DNA of 64,000 bases, from positions 206,001 through 270,000 of the forward strand of contig JACEFZ010018105.1 of assembly GCA_014155875.1 (NCBI GenBank), given 5' to 3'. The stretch is from Cepaea nemoralis. Taxonomy: Eukaryota; Mollusca; Gastropoda; Stylommatophora; Helicidae. Below the pieces are notes generated by a model. It did no database searches. It saw only the letters and a list, made by a program, of their open reading frames with translations, and had not been told where the DNA came from. Every line of letters starts with the position of its first letter. Positions within the stretch are counted from its first letter, which is position 1. A program made the position numbers and the translations under genes. Shown here piece after piece: positions 37,866-48,790 of the stretch.

Positions 37866-38183
37866 TTAATATATATTTTCTATATATGTTATGAACAAGA
37901 GAGGGGACAGGACACAACCTTGTCGTACTCCAGATCTTATGGTGAAGGGTTCCGATTGTCCTCCAGTTGCTCTCACTAAGCATTCACTTTTGTTGTATAA
38001 GCTTCTACATGGGATTGTTAGATGTATATTCACTCCATATTGTTTAAGGATTTCCCACAGTTTGTTTCTATCTACTCTATCAAATGCCTTTTCTTGGTCA
38101 ACAAAGGCTAAGTAGAGTGTTTCATTGAATTCGATTGATTTTTCTATAAGTTGTCGAAAAAGCATAAAATGGCATCTGTGCAT
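37866..38183 (-). pseudogene. RTE-B RT motifs A and B
   Basis: 105-aa open segment with RT motif A (FVDQEKAFDRV, catalytic Asp present) at about residues 27-38 and motif B (SGVRQGCVLSPLLF) at about residues 83-97. The preceding bases encode GFRKTKGC, the conserved approach to motif A, in another frame. Confidence 0.8.
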
Positions 38184-38389
38184 CCTTTGGTTTTCCTAAA
38201 TCCAAGTTGTGTTTCCCTGAGCGATCCTAACCCTGCTGGCTGCAGGGCCAGTCGCAGTCCACACCTTGTAGACGTAAAAAGGTAAATAAGGTAAAAACAT
38301 TATTCATCGATTTCTAATTGGGCTATACAATATGGGACTAACTCCAGTTACCCAATACGCCACAAGACTTATAATAGATTCCTTAACTC

Positions 38390-38390
<1 letters not shown>

Positions 38391-38436
<46 letters not shown>
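38391..38436. repeat. (TTA)n microsatellite, about 15 units
   Basis: Pure TTA run; a second, longer run lies 200 bp downstream. Confidence 0.97.
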
Positions 38437-38437
<1 letters not shown>

Positions 38438-38633
38438 GTTATGTATTTATTTACTTATTTATTATTTTAATAGAAGATCTGCTACGAGAGCAAGAGGACG
38501 CCCGAGCTAAGAATGAATCAAAGACATCAAAGACATTGTACAATCACACGAAATGACATTATCCAGTGTCATCCATCGGGCGATGTTGAGCCAATTATTC
38601 CTCACCACGTCGCTGGACGGTAACATTGGAAGT

Positions 38634-38635
<2 letters not shown>

Positions 38636-38707
<72 letters not shown>
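38636..38707. repeat. (TTA)n microsatellite, about 24 units
   Basis: Pure ATT/TTA run; the poly-Asn and poly-Leu open frames across it are artefacts. Confidence 0.97.
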
Positions 38708-38857
38708 TACTAATAACAGAAACAATCAGAACGCACTTCGATATCTACCAATGGATTGCTAACTAGAAGCACTTCTGACTTTGGTAAGTAAAGTGAAGTT
38801 CACCCTTTTTTACATCGCAGGGCGTATTCGGTATATGAGTCTTTTCTTTTTTTTTCT

Positions 38858-39062
38858 AGACCAGTCGACATTCGGTGTCTGATGTGATGAAAATCACGTG
38901 ACTGTCGAAGTTCCCCTCCATAAAAATTCGCACTACCAATTTTCGGATTGGGTCGACCTGGAAGCCCAGGTCACTGAAACAAATACCAGCCTCGAAAGGG
39001 ATTCGAACATATAACCACACGCCGGCAGGCAAACAAGCTAGTTACTTTGCTACCGAGGCTCC
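38858..39062 (-). mobile_element. SINE-B copy
   Basis: Contains tagaccagtcgacattcggt, gggtcgacctggaagccc, gggattcgaacatataacc and gctagttactttgctaccg. In minus orientation the tRNA-like head with B box is near 39010-39060. The middle is altered. Confidence 0.75.
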
Positions 39063-39373
39063 CTTCTGCCCATTGTGCTAATTCACAATCCTCGTGGCCA
39101 TACGTCATAACGGTTCAGGTTAGCCATCTCACAAAATCACCAGAGTCTGGGATTAGGGGTCTGTTCTTGCTTCGATTATGTCGCTTGGGAAGTCATCTAG
39201 ATACTTATCTATATCAATATAGTTCTCTTTTCCTAAAGAAGTGTGTCATTTGCCACTAAGTCTTCCAGCTTATTTCTCCTCATAACATTTCCAAAACAAT
39301 GGTTAATTTTTATTCATTTAGGGCTTTCTTCTGCGTTTTGTTAAGACTGTCTCATTTATTTCTCTGTCTCTCC

Positions 39374-39592
39374 ATAGCAGCTTTCTCCGTAACCCCGAAT
39401 ACTCCCGTGGTTGACGTGAGCGCACGAGAATTGGAAGCGGTTCGAGTAGTGCCAATGACTTATGAGAGTATGGAGCCGGTGTTAAGAAAGCAATGGCAAA
39501 CTACTGAGCGTAATCAGGCCAAGAAATCAACAATCAGCTGAGATGCTGATGTTGACAGCGATGTCCTGTAAAGTATATGCAAACAGTCGCAC
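39374..39592 (+). mobile_element. SINE-A copy, first bases of head missing
   Basis: gcagctttctccgtaacccc, gttgacgtgagcgcacgaga, gaagcggttcgagtag (B box), caatgacttatgagagtatg, core gcaatggcaaactactgagc and end gatgtcctgtaaagtatatg. It shows the uninterrupted sequence around the site at which another copy (40234-42010) was split. Confidence 0.85.
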
Positions 39593-39727
39593 CCCATAGC
39601 ATTTTTTACATTGCCCCTATCTCCCCCACACACCCTACCCCACCCACCCCAACGCATCAGCAAGCACATTTCTGCTGCTCTCAAATGTTTCTCGACTTGC
39701 TCATATCTAGACACCATCCATCCATCC

Positions 39728-40196
39728 ATCATGTGCCATGCCGGTAAGCGTGGGCGGTCATGTTTTGCCATCTCACTCGATCACCAGAGTCGTGGATCAG
39801 CTCTGTGTTTCTGTCTCGACCATGCCACGAGGCCAAGCCATCCAGGTATTTGCTTCTAGGTCTTCCTCTTGGTCTGTTCCCTTCGATCTTACCAGTTGTC
39901 ACCAAGTTCTCCAATTCATTTCTTCTCATAACATACCCAAAAAATTTTGACAGTCTGCGTCTAATACTTACCTCTAATCATTTTACGATCTTCATTTATT
40001 TCTTGAAGGACTTGTTCATTGATCTTTCTGGCTGTCCATGGTATTCTTTGCATTTTCCTCAGAAACAACATTTCTACAACCATCAGATGTTTTTCAGCTT
40101 GACTGCTCATTGTCCAAGCTTCACATCCATATAAAAGTACAGGTTCTATGTAGCACCTCAATACTATCTATACATGTACAGGCTCTATGTAGCACC
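39728..40196 (-). mobile_element. RTE-A LINE, 3' fragment
   Basis: Minus strand. Segment 39961-40161 encodes YIEPVLLYGCEAWTMSSQ and FLRKMQRIPWTARK. Segment 39729-39929 encodes MRRNELENLVTTGKIEG, SKYLDGLASWHGRDR and ELIHDSGDRVRW, ending RHGT. The 3' tail is (TGGA)n, seen as ccatccatccatccatc at about 39715-39731, unlike the (TGA)n tails at 733 and 11677. The 5' end near 40140-40196 shows a short duplication of the gtacaggctctatgtagcac block. Confidence 0.85.
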
Positions 40197-40233
40197 TCGA
40201 CATCTATACACCAGTGCTGTGAAATTTATTGTG

Positions 40234-40349
40234 TAGCCGGTCTCCCTGGTGAAGGGGTTAGCAGCTTTCTCCGTAACCCCGAATACTCTCGTGGTTGACG
40301 TGAGCGCACGAGAATTGGAAGCGGTTCGAGTCGCGCCAGTGACTTATGA
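40234..40349 (+). mobile_element. SINE-A, 5' half (split copy)
   Basis: tRNA-like head and B box (gaagcggttcgagtcgcg), ending with the 13-bp cagtgacttatga at 40337-40349. The 3' half resumes at 41864 with the same 13 bp. Confidence 0.88.
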
Positions 40350-40443
40350 AAAGTATGCATAAAATTTGGTGGAACTGCGGTAAAGCTGTGAAAGTTTAAA
40401 CAATATATAATGACACAAAGTAGTGCAGCTTTACATAACAGAG

Positions 40444-40485
40444 TTACGACACATACAGAACGTTGCGGCGGTTAGCCTTCATCAG
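40444..40485 (-). ncRNA. Hammerhead-like motif, left arm
   Basis: Reverse complement of the motif at 41791-41833: ctgatga, short stem ggc/gcc, then gcaac. See that entry. Confidence 0.4.
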
Positions 40486-40938
40486 CAAACAAACACATTC
40501 ACAAACACAACATACAGTCAAGGAGAACTCCTGTGACTACATTAGAAGGTGATGACAGGACGAGAGGAACAAATGCATGGGAAAATGGAAGCAATGAAGA
40601 GGAAACGAGAATTGACAAAATGTTAATTGAAAAGAATGTTAGTCGAAGAAAATGTTTAATAGAAAAACTGTTTATAGAGAAAAAAACTGTATACTCACCT
40701 CACGTACGGACCTGTGAATGTTTACGGAAATCTCAGGTGTATTTTTATAACGGTGCTGGATGTTACGGTACAGTGAGCACATAGAAAGAAGGGGGCGGGG
40801 TAGGAGGCGTGTAAAATTGACCACGACCCCATTGTGTTGTTGGTCTGGGTGGACTGGTGTGTAGGAACACGCGTACTTACATAGACACACTTCAACTGAC
40901 AAAATGCTAGTGTATGTGGACATGCAAGAAGAGAGAGA

Positions 40939-41018
<80 letters not shown>

Positions 41019-41277
41019 AGCGAGAGAGAGAGACAGACAGAGAGAGACAGAGAGAGCGGAAAAGTGCCTGCGACCTACCACATGGGGTATATTGTAACCT
41101 ACGAAATAGTTAGTATGGTTAACCCCAACAACTCTAGGACTGGGCGAGGGGCTCCTGAAGCGCGTTGTATGACTAGCAACCATACTAACTATTTCGTAGG
41201 TTACAATATACCCCATGTGGTAGGTCGCAGGCACTTTTCCTCTCTCTGTCTCTCTCTGTCTGTCTCTCTCTCTCTCG

Positions 41278-41335
<58 letters not shown>

Positions 41336-41790
41336 CTCTCTCTCTTCTTGCATGTCCACATACACTAGCATTTTGTCAGTTGAAGTGTGTCTATGTAAGT
41401 ACGCGTGTTCCTACACACCAGTCCACCCAGACCAACAACACAATGGGGTCGTGGTCAATTTTACACGCCTCCTACCCCGCCCCCTTCTTTCTATGTGCTC
41501 ACTGTACCGTAACATCCAGCACCGTTATAAAAATACACCTGAGATTTCCGTAAACATTCACAGGTCCGTACGTGAGGTGAGTATACAGTTTTTTTTCTCT
41601 ATAAACAGTTTTTCTATTAAACATTTTCTTCGACTAACATTCTTTTCAACTAACATTTCGTCAATTCTCGTTTCCTCTTCATTGCTTCCATTTTCCCATG
41701 CATTTGTTCCTCTCGTCCTGTCATCACCTTCTAATGTAGTCACAGGAGTTCTCCTTGACTGTATGTTGTGTTTGTGAATGTGTTTGTTTG

Positions 41791-41833
41791 CTGATGAAGG
41801 CTAACCGCCGCAACGTTCTGTATGTGTCGTAAC
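41791..41833 (+). ncRNA. Hammerhead-like motif, right arm, probably inactive
   Basis: The conserved hammerhead order ctgatga, stem II (ggc, loop, gcc), then a GAAAC-like box is seen, followed by gttctgtatgtgtcgt. The box reads gcaac in both arms: the invariant A after G is C. If the alignment is right the ribozyme should be dead or weak. Motifs of this type (ctgatgaaggc then gccgaaacgtt) are known in Penelope-like elements. Confidence 0.4.
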
Positions 41834-41863
41834 TCTGTTATGTAAAGCTGCACTACTTTGTGT

Positions 41864-42010
41864 CAGTGACTTATGAGAGTATGGAGCCGGTCGCTCAGAA
41901 AGTCGTGGCGTGCTGATGAGCGTAATCTAGCCTAGGAATCAACATACAGCTGAAAGATGCTGATGTTTACCGCAATATCCTGAAACAGGATGGAAACGCG
42001 GAAAAAAAAA
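41864..42010 (+). mobile_element. SINE-A, 3' half (split copy)
   Basis: Starts with the duplicated cagtgacttatga, then gagtatggagccggtcgctc, tgatgagcgtaatctagcc and tttaccgcaatatcctgaaa, ending in an A run near 42001-42009. Confidence 0.88.
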
Positions 42011-42638
42011 TATAATTAATTAATTCATAATTAATTAATCAATCAGTTAATGTTTATTAATTATAATCAAGTTAAAACTAACTGAGGCGTCTTAACTTGT
42101 AACATACAATTCTGTATCTTATATCCCCAAACATCATCTATGGGACAATGAGTGCCATCAGGGATCCTTTCAAAGTCGAGGTGTTAGGCAATGCATATAC
42201 GAGTGCATGCTGTATTTTGTCCACTCTTTGATGTCCTCAGTTGAATAGTTCTTGTCTTTGCCATTTCGCGGCTGGTTTCAAACTGTATCCTAAAGAACAT
42301 GTAAACTATATGTGTGAAACATTTTATGCTAGTCATCTCTGGCTGTGGTTGTAAAAATTTAGATTATAGAGAACTACCTTTAAAACAAAAGTTGCAGGTA
42401 GGTTCTTATTTGATAAAGCAAATGTAGTGATAAAAACATGCTGAGATCACAAAGAGAAGATGTCCATTTACAAAAGAACAAGTATTTAGTAAATATCAGG
42501 GGTACTTATTATCATCAACATTTTCATCATAATCATCATTATTATCATCATCACCAATACCACCACAACTAGCATGGTCGAGACCAAAATCACAGTTGTT
42601 GATTGTACTGTTGCTGTGGTGTTTGTTATTGTACTTAT
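42011..42638. other. No gene seen
   Basis: AT-rich; a decayed (ATC)n stretch (catcattattatcatcatca) at about 42510-42560. No motif. Confidence 0.5.
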
Positions 42639-42639
42639 T

Positions 42640-42679
<40 letters not shown>

Positions 42680-42683
42680 TATT

Positions 42684-42731
<48 letters not shown>

Positions 42732-42735
42732 TCAT
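42639..42735. repeat. (TTTC)n microsatellite
   Basis: About 24 units with one A interruption. Confidence 0.97.
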
Positions 42736-42773
42736 CTACTCCTCCGCATCCTCATCTTCTTGCTCTTTTTTCT

Positions 42774-42940
42774 CCTCCTTCTTCTCCTTCTCCTTCTCCT
42801 CCTCCTCCTCCTCCTCCTCCTCCTCCTCCTCCTTCTTCTTCTTCTTCTTCTTCTGTTTCTTCTTCTTCTTCTTCTTCTTCTTCTTCTTCTTCTTCTTCTT
42901 CTTCTTCTTCTTCTTCTTCTTCTTCTTCTCCTTCTTCTTC
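42774..42940. repeat. (CTC)n / (CTT)n pyrimidine tract
   Basis: CTT/CTC mixture, then (CTC)n, then long (CTT)n. Open in all three plus frames because no pyrimidine-only codon is a stop. Confidence 0.97.
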
Positions 42941-43033
42941 AAAACAAACTCATACACTTTATATTTTTTTATGTCAATGTCCACTCTGTTGTGTTGGCCA
43001 AGTTCAAGTCGTTGAATCGTTTTTATTAACTTT

Positions 43034-43061
43034 TTATCCATCCATCCATCCATCCATACAT

Positions 43062-43092
<31 letters not shown>

Positions 43093-43860
43093 CCCGTCAG
43101 TCCGTCCGTCCATCCAACCAATCCTCCATCCATCCACTCATCTATCCATCAGACGAACCCTCCATCCATCTATGCATCCAACCATCCATCCATGCAATTA
43201 GGTTACCAACTAACAGTATACCACAACAAGCAATGATGTACAAAACAGAGGGAAACAGAGGAAGAGGCCGACCACGTAAATGATGGACGCAGGGAATAAC
43301 AGAGTCCATGGGAATATCGATACTTGAAGCCCATAAGCGGGCACTCTCCCGCTGTTTATAGTTCACCTCGACACCGCAAGGTAAAAGAGGAACATGATGA
43401 GATGAGATGAGATGAGATGAGACCCATCCATCCATCCGCCCGTCCGTCCGTCTATCCATCCATCCATCCATCCATCAATTCATCCATCCATCCATCCATT
43501 CGTCCAACCAACCAACCCTCCATCCATCCATTCATTCATCCATCCAATCTACCCTCCATCCATCCATCCATCCAACTACCCATGCATCCATCCATTCATC
43601 CATTTAACCAAATATCCATCCATCTAACCAACCCTATATCCATCCATTCATCCATCCAACCAACCCTCCATCCATCCGTCCGTCCGTCCATCCATCCATC
43701 CATCCATCCATCCATACATACATCCATCCATCCATCCATTCATCCAACTACCCATGCATCCATTCATTCATCCATCTAACCAAATATCCATCCATCCAAC
43801 CAACCCTATATCCATCCACCAATCCATCCATCCAATCCATCCATCTATCCATCTATCCTA
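43034..43860. repeat. (ATCC)n satellite-like tract, interrupted
   Basis: Imperfect (CCAT)n on both sides of an RTE-B fragment (43190-43416). Subpatterns catccaaccaaccctccatc and ccgtccgtccgtc recur. Open frames of Pro-Ser-Ile-His repeats are artefacts. Confidence 0.93.
43190..43416 (+). mobile_element. RTE-B LINE, short 3' fragment inside (ATCC)n
   Basis: Encodes [19 protein letters not shown] followed by RGRGRPRK, then a stop in place of the usual continuation, and ends in a (GATGA)n/(TGAGA)n tail (about 43395-43425) that runs into the (ATCC)n array. It matches the C-terminal region of the copy at 37005-38235. Confidence 0.85.
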
Positions 43861-44139
43861 CTATAAATGCATAAAAGTCTTTAGGATAGCATCATGCAAG
43901 TTAGTTAATTAACTTAAATAGAAAAATAGTACAGTGGTCATTTACATATATTAGGATTTTAGTCCTAAGGCCACTTTTTCTCGACGAATGATGTGGTCAG
44001 TATCAAGCCGGTGAATATCATCTCGCATAATTGTGTTGTTTGTGTTCTCGTACTAAATTTATTTTTCTATATTGACCAACGGAATACTTGGTCATGGAAT
44101 CAAATATTCATCACCATGATCAATATTGTGGGTCCTGTG

Positions 44140-44400
44140 CAGAACGTGATTCTCGTTATCGCCCGCCGACGAGATTCTCACAGCTTTGTCAGGTCATTGC
44201 CTCACACAATGTTCTTGCCCAAAATATGTTCAATATCCTGTGCCCACTTTTGTACTGGTCGACCTATTCCTCTTCTTCCGGGGACCATGCCTTCCATCAC
44301 TGTTCTTTCTAAACCACGGTTTAATATGGCCAAAGTTTGCCAGTTTCCGAGACACTATGCTATTTATGAGCTAGTGTTTTTCTATGTTCAGATCTGGTAG
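44140..44400 (-). pseudogene. LINE-C C-terminal relic
   Basis: Minus strand reads LERTVMEGMVPGRRGIGRPV, then QKWAQDIEHILGKNIV. This is the Arg/Gly-rich C-terminal segment common to many LINE polyproteins (GRRxRGRPxxRWxDDI). The plus copy at 51843-52366 reads VVPGRRGRPTPRWTWDI. Frameshifts on both sides; dead. Confidence 0.6.
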
Positions 44401-44549
44401 ATTGTATAATTCTTCTTCTTTGTCCACATTATTCTAAGAATGTGTATGTAATATGTTCAAAAGCCTAGATTTTCGTATTTAATTAGTTTGAAATGGACGT
44501 AACACGCATTCGTTATATTACTAATGACCATTAATTACTGTTTTAAAGA

Positions 44550-44871
44550 TTATGTGTATAACTTCGTTAACTGATGCTCATAGTCATTTCGCCAATTATG
44601 TGTGTAACTTCGTTAACTGATGCTCATAGTCATTTCGCCAATTATGTGTGTAACTTCGTTAACTGATGCTCATAGTCATTTCGTCAATTATGTGTGTAAC
44701 TTCGTTAACTGATGCTCATAGTCATTTCGCCAATTATGTGTATAACTTCGTTAACTGATGCTCATAGTCATTTCGCCAATTATGTGTGTAACTTCGTTAA
44801 CTGATGCTCATAGTCATTTCGCCAATTATGTGTGTAACTTCGTTAACTGATGCTTAAGGTCATTTCGCCAA
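44550..44871. repeat. 46-bp unit, seven nearly identical tandem copies
   Basis: Units start at 44550, 44596, 44642, 44688, 44734, 44780 and 44826. Each contains gtaacttcgttaactgatgc and tcatagtcatttcgccaatt. Differences are single bases (gtgtata or gtgtgta; cgcc or cgtc; the last copy has ttaagg). A young, homogeneous array. Confidence 0.97.
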
Positions 44872-46590
44872 GTAGGTCTACGGAGAAGCCTCGTGGCGGT
44901 AAGATCATTAAAACAATGCCCATTGTCTAGCCTTACAGGTAAGAAGGTCTTAATAAAACACCTGGGCATTGTGTATGAATCTCATTCTAATCTCCCGGAC
45001 GCCGATCTTGGGTGGAAATGGCATGAATATTTCAGTTACAGAGACATAAATCTCTTCAAGACTTTAGATCGAAGCCCGGATCATTCAGTGGTACAAATTA
45101 ATGAGAGAACTGATTTCCTGGCTTCAATGATGACAAGTTTCTAGTCTGTTGTGAAGCTTGACTTATCAACTAGACTAAGGCATGTGTCATTATCCGTAGC
45201 AGTATCAGGCGTGATCACAGAATGAGACGGTAGAGGTACTACTGGAACAATCAGCATTCATACACTCCAACATTTCCTGAGAGAGACAAAACTTATATGA
45301 ATGTGTTATGTGTACAATGACTTTAATTCTAGTTAATCAACCAAATCAGAAATACGTGAATCAGTCCATATTATTTTGGTAAATGGTATACGTTATTGGG
45401 TCAAATTACGTCTATGATTTTACCTGAGAAGGGTGCTTACAGACATGCTACGTGCAGAGTGTCATGCTTCAATTAAAAACTTTTTTCTAAGGACATGCGG
45501 ATGTCTTGAGAAACCTGTGGTCAGGGCCTTTTAGGATGTATACATCCTGGGAGAATAGATACGTCATCATGGCCTGAAGAAAATGGAGCTGAAGGAAGTG
45601 GCTACAAGATCTGGCCGACACACGGTACTCAGGGGAAAGGCCAAAGGGACACATAATCAGACCGCACCTGGTATCATTAGTATTGTGACTCTTCGTTGGT
45701 TAATGAAGATGAGAACGAAGGGCACACGGAAATGACCCGAGTTGTGTGATGTCGTTTGTTGACTCAACTCAACTAAATTGATTTCACAAAACAGGAGGAA
45801 AAGTGTAAATAAGTGTATGATCAGGACGATATTTAATCAGACAAAGAATACAGAAATAGGCAACGTGTAAATGCTTTGAGTCGAACACCGTCGAAGCGAG
45901 TAATACCCATTCAATTGTTCGATTATCACTGCTCATGTAAATCTTTCCCATGAGCAGTTAGGCATATCAACACCCTGTGTGTACACAACAGGCTGGTATG
46001 CAAAACTTAAGGTGCGTTATGGTCTTCCTATTCTTGTCACTAAAAAGCTACAAAGCATCAGCTAATTAAGATGCTAGAAAAGCATCTATTTGAAGGAGCT
46101 TGCAAAATGAATTCACGACGACAAGAGCAGGTGTACGTTACAGACTAGACTTCTTCACATTGGAAATATATTCATAGAACAAAACTGTTCTTACATTAGA
46201 TTAACCAGCACTCACTGGTTTGAAAGACTCAAAGGGAAGGATGGCAGATTTAGGGTATAGGAAAGCTGCCGGGTCACAACGAAACTGCTTGTTGTTGATA
46301 AAAATGTCAAATCACGAACTTCCAAAGAAATGATTGTCTTTCTACTTATTTTCTTCAAGACAAGTAAACGAGCGTGGGTAACTAAACCAATCTTGCTTGT
46401 TTCTTCTTGCGCCTCAGGGTTTCTCAGTGACAGCTATAGAAATGTAAATTCAGGATAATTATGCGGGGCATCATGGCACAGTTTCTTCAATTTAATGGTC
46501 ATTTTAAAATCAAATCAGTGGAGTTGCTGTTGGGCCTAAGATGGGACCGAACCACAACCATTTTATTTATGGTGTACTTACAGCGTCAGA
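44872..46590. other. No confirmed gene
   Basis: An 83-aa open frame at 44893-45144 has no motif. The stretch agacataaatctcttcaaga near 45040 weakly resembles agacattaatctctttaaga near 813, so both may be an undescribed old repeat. Confidence 0.4.
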
Positions 46591-46592
46591 GA

Positions 46593-46795
46593 TAGCCACT
46601 GTAGCGCAATGGACAGCAGTTTGTTTGGTGGTTATGTGTTCGAATTCTCTTCGAGGCGGGTAGTTTTAAGTTACACGGGCTCCAATGTCAACATAGCTTA
46701 AAATGAGTACCAGGAATTTTCTTTGGAAGTAAAGGCGACCTTCGCCATATTGACTAAATGACCAATCGAGTGTCGATCAGTCTAGAATATGATGC
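46593..46795 (+). mobile_element. SINE-B copy, plus orientation
   Basis: Head tgtagcgcaatggacagcag (A box), tatgtgttcgaattctcttc (B box), then ctccaatgtcaacatagctt, gagtaccaggaattttcttt and aaaggcgaccttcgcc, with tail tcgatcagtctagaatatga. Full length and the best guide to family orientation. Confidence 0.85.
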
Positions 46796-46847
46796 TAGCA
46801 CCATATATCCAAAACGTCTCATAGCATTAACAGTGATCATTTACCTG

Positions 46848-47010
46848 GGGGGTGTGTTAGTCTAGTTGATAGTAAGCTGCGTTGACGTCATGAACGCGGT
46901 CGGACGAGGGTTCGACGACTGCATTCGTCGTCCGCTAACAGAGGACAAAACAGGCCGCTTATTCCCGCGCCCATTCAGGCCCATAAAATATGGTGACCCT
47001 ATCACATGAC
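46848..47010 (+). mobile_element. tRNA-like SINE head, other family
   Basis: tgtgttagtctagttgatag resembles an A box region and gacgagggttcgacgac a B box, with about 40 bp between them. The following body (acagaggacaaaacaggccg) matches nothing else here. There is no closed acceptor stem, so it is not a tRNA gene. Confidence 0.45.
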
Positions 47011-47854
47011 AGACCCATAGCATATTTCTACTTCGGTACAAGTATTGTTTACTTGACCTTATGACATCTTACTGGAGAGGAATACATCGGTGAATGGTGC
47101 GGTTATTTTCCTATTATCTCTACCCTGTTTAACCCGAGAAGAGAAGTTATAATTAGGGCCTATCCCACTTTTAGATTAATAATCCTGTGACCAAATAAAC
47201 CACATTTCGGAAATTAATTTGAAAGAGATTGTTGTCTATAGGAGGTAACAGGCATTGTGAAGAGAAAGCAGAATAATAATACATTGGTCAGTTTTCTTAA
47301 CTGTATATATCTTACGTCGACAATGGCGTTGACATTATCAATATGTTAGTGGAGGTACTTACCTCGATTTATGGGTTACGATAGTCACTTTCGCCCTGTC
47401 TACCATAAATGTACCTCATCTAACGCTGCAAACCCTGTAAATATCTTAGACATGTCTGTCAGTACCACTACCGCCAGTTTTACCACCTCTGTCTACTATA
47501 TAGTATACAACAACAACAACAACAACAAGTAAAGAACACTTTTACACAACTCTAGGTGTATTGTGCATACAGTGCTGAAACAATATTTTAATATTTATTA
47601 TTTTTGTTTTGTTTATTAGCAGTTAGTTTTTTTTTTATTAGCAGTTGGCAGTTAATTTTATTTATTTTTGATTATTGCTCGCTGGACTTTAGGCGCCTGG
47701 TGTGCCTTGCCAGATCGAGAAGACCTGATCATTCCGGGCCACATCGATTGACGGATGTCAGTCGCGGTGATAAGGCACATTTTGAGCTATAGCTTACAAT
47801 GGGCGACGTTATGATATTCTAGTATTATATAAGCTAATAATTTAGTCGCGTCTA
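47011..47854. other. No gene seen
   Basis: Contains a short (CAA)n run at about 47508-47529. No motif recognised. Confidence 0.4.
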
Positions 47855-48066
47855 GCGTGTGTCGCGTGGTCAGTGGTTGCACATCCGTCTCACACGCCAG
47901 TGATCCGGAGTTCGTTCCTGGGTCAAGTTCAGGGATATGCACTACTGACGAGCTCTAACGCGAGCAAAACTCGAGTCTAGTGCTTCCAATCTAACGTGGA
48001 CAAGGCCCAATGTTCGTACCGGAATATGATCAGCATTGCCAGTAGTGGGTTGTGCTCAATCTTCAT
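47855..48066 (+). mobile_element. SINE-E, tRNA-derived
   Basis: A box region gcgtggtcagtggttgcaca and B box region ggagttcgttcctgggtc, then a body ending tgccagtagtgggttgtgct. Its 3' part (about 47970-48062) is homologous to each arm of the perfect inverted repeat at 50586-50816. Confidence 0.75.
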
Positions 48067-48071
48067 AATGT

Positions 48072-48280
48072 TTTATAGACTAAACGGCACGCAGTGGGAG
48101 ATGTGGTCAGTACCACGCCGATGGTATGTACGTCCTAAGGTATTTTTGGTACTTAGTTGAGGCTGGGTTGAACTTTGAGGCCTGGTCATTAAAAAACAAA
48201 AATTCGAATCTTCCCAGCTGCTGATCGAACCCGTGACCATCAGGTGAACAGCGGAGTGGCTGGCTACTACGTTTTTGCGC
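48072..48280 (-). mobile_element. SINE-B copy
   Basis: Minus orientation: gagatgtggtcagtaccacg, tgaggctgggttgaactttg, gctgatcgaacccgtgacca and a head near 48260-48280. Confidence 0.8.
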
Positions 48281-48482
48281 CTCTCACTATATCATACAAG
48301 GGAAAGTCATTAAACAACAGGAATTTTACGAATAACTTTTCTGCAATAGTACGAATCAGAAATTGTTTATGAGTTATTTCTCATCATAGCCCGCCTACCT
48401 GGTAATATGCTTGGTCCACTAGCTTGTTAATGCCTTCTAGAAAAAAAAATGTGTGGGTGTAGAATAAAAAAAACTTTGCTAA

Positions 48483-48790
48483 GTCTCATTTATCTCGTTG
48501 GCAGGTCAGCCGAATGGATAAGAACACGTGTTCTTAAAACATCCGGTGTGCTGATGCCGAGGTATGCGGTTCAACCCCTACACCGGATAGCTGAACTAAA
48601 ATGTTGACCTGTCGCCCTTGACTTGGGAACGTTAATTACAAGTACCTCTGAAGTATGAGTGGGTTCGCCTGATGGCAATGGACACTGTTAATAGGGAAAG
48701 CTAATCCACACGCAACATTCAGTCCATCACTTCTATAAATAGTATATATGGACTATGCTTGAGTTCAAAGCGAGCAAGTGGGGGAAAAAT
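48483..48790 (+). mobile_element. SINE-D copy
   Basis: Head ggcaggtcagccgaatggat, B box-like gcggttcaacccctacacc, then gttgacctgtcgcccttg, acttgggaacgttaattaca, gggttcgcctgatggcaatg and ggactatgcttgagttcaaa. Matches 25990-26290 from the body onward. Confidence 0.78.

Larger units (their letters stand above)
37005..38235 (-). mobile_element. RTE-B LINE (RTE/BovB-like), 5'-truncated
   Basis: Minus strand. In order: RT motif A (LAFVDQEKAFDRVDRNKLW) and motif B (SGVRQGCVLSPLLF) at 37866-38183; then a segment with a degraded motif C and SFKYLGSIISSNGK at 37552-37782; then the post-RT region at 37186-37500 (TIFLPTLCYHCQTWT); then a GRGRPRK-like C terminus at about 37100-37190. The tail at 37005-37025 is (GATGA)n-like. 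It starts within the RT fingers (GFRKTKG at about 38200), so endonuclease is absent. Frameshifts separate the pieces. It is distinct from RTE-A in sequence and tail. Confidence 0.85.
40350..41863. mobile_element. Inverted-repeat element inserted in a SINE-A, Penelope-like candidate
   Basis: Arms 40411-41120 and 41178-41865 are near-identical reverse complements (about 700 bp) around a 57-bp centre; the length difference is mostly in the (GA)n/(CT)n tracts inside each arm. The whole insert is bounded by a direct 13-bp repeat, cagtgacttatga (40337-40349 and 41864-41876), a target-site duplication, since the undisturbed sequence is seen at 39374-39592. Each arm carries a hammerhead-like motif and a short open frame (40533-40784 plus, 41558-41743 minus, beginning MTTLEGDDRTRGTN) with no known domain. 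Inverted, tail-outward copies with a hammerhead motif and a 13-bp duplication are reminiscent of Penelope-like retroelements, but no RT or GIY-YIG is present. The left arm has an extra 61 bp outside the palindrome (40350-40410). Confidence 0.7.

Noticed and set aside
40914..41777. 287-aa open frame across the inverted repeat
   Set aside because: It crosses both GA/CT tracts and the palindrome centre; the two halves are antisense to each other and no domain is present.
42574..43283. Leu-, Ser/Phe- and Pro-rich open frames of 139-226 aa
   Set aside because: They translate (TTTC)n, (CTT)n and (ATCC)n tracts, where stops cannot occur or are rare.
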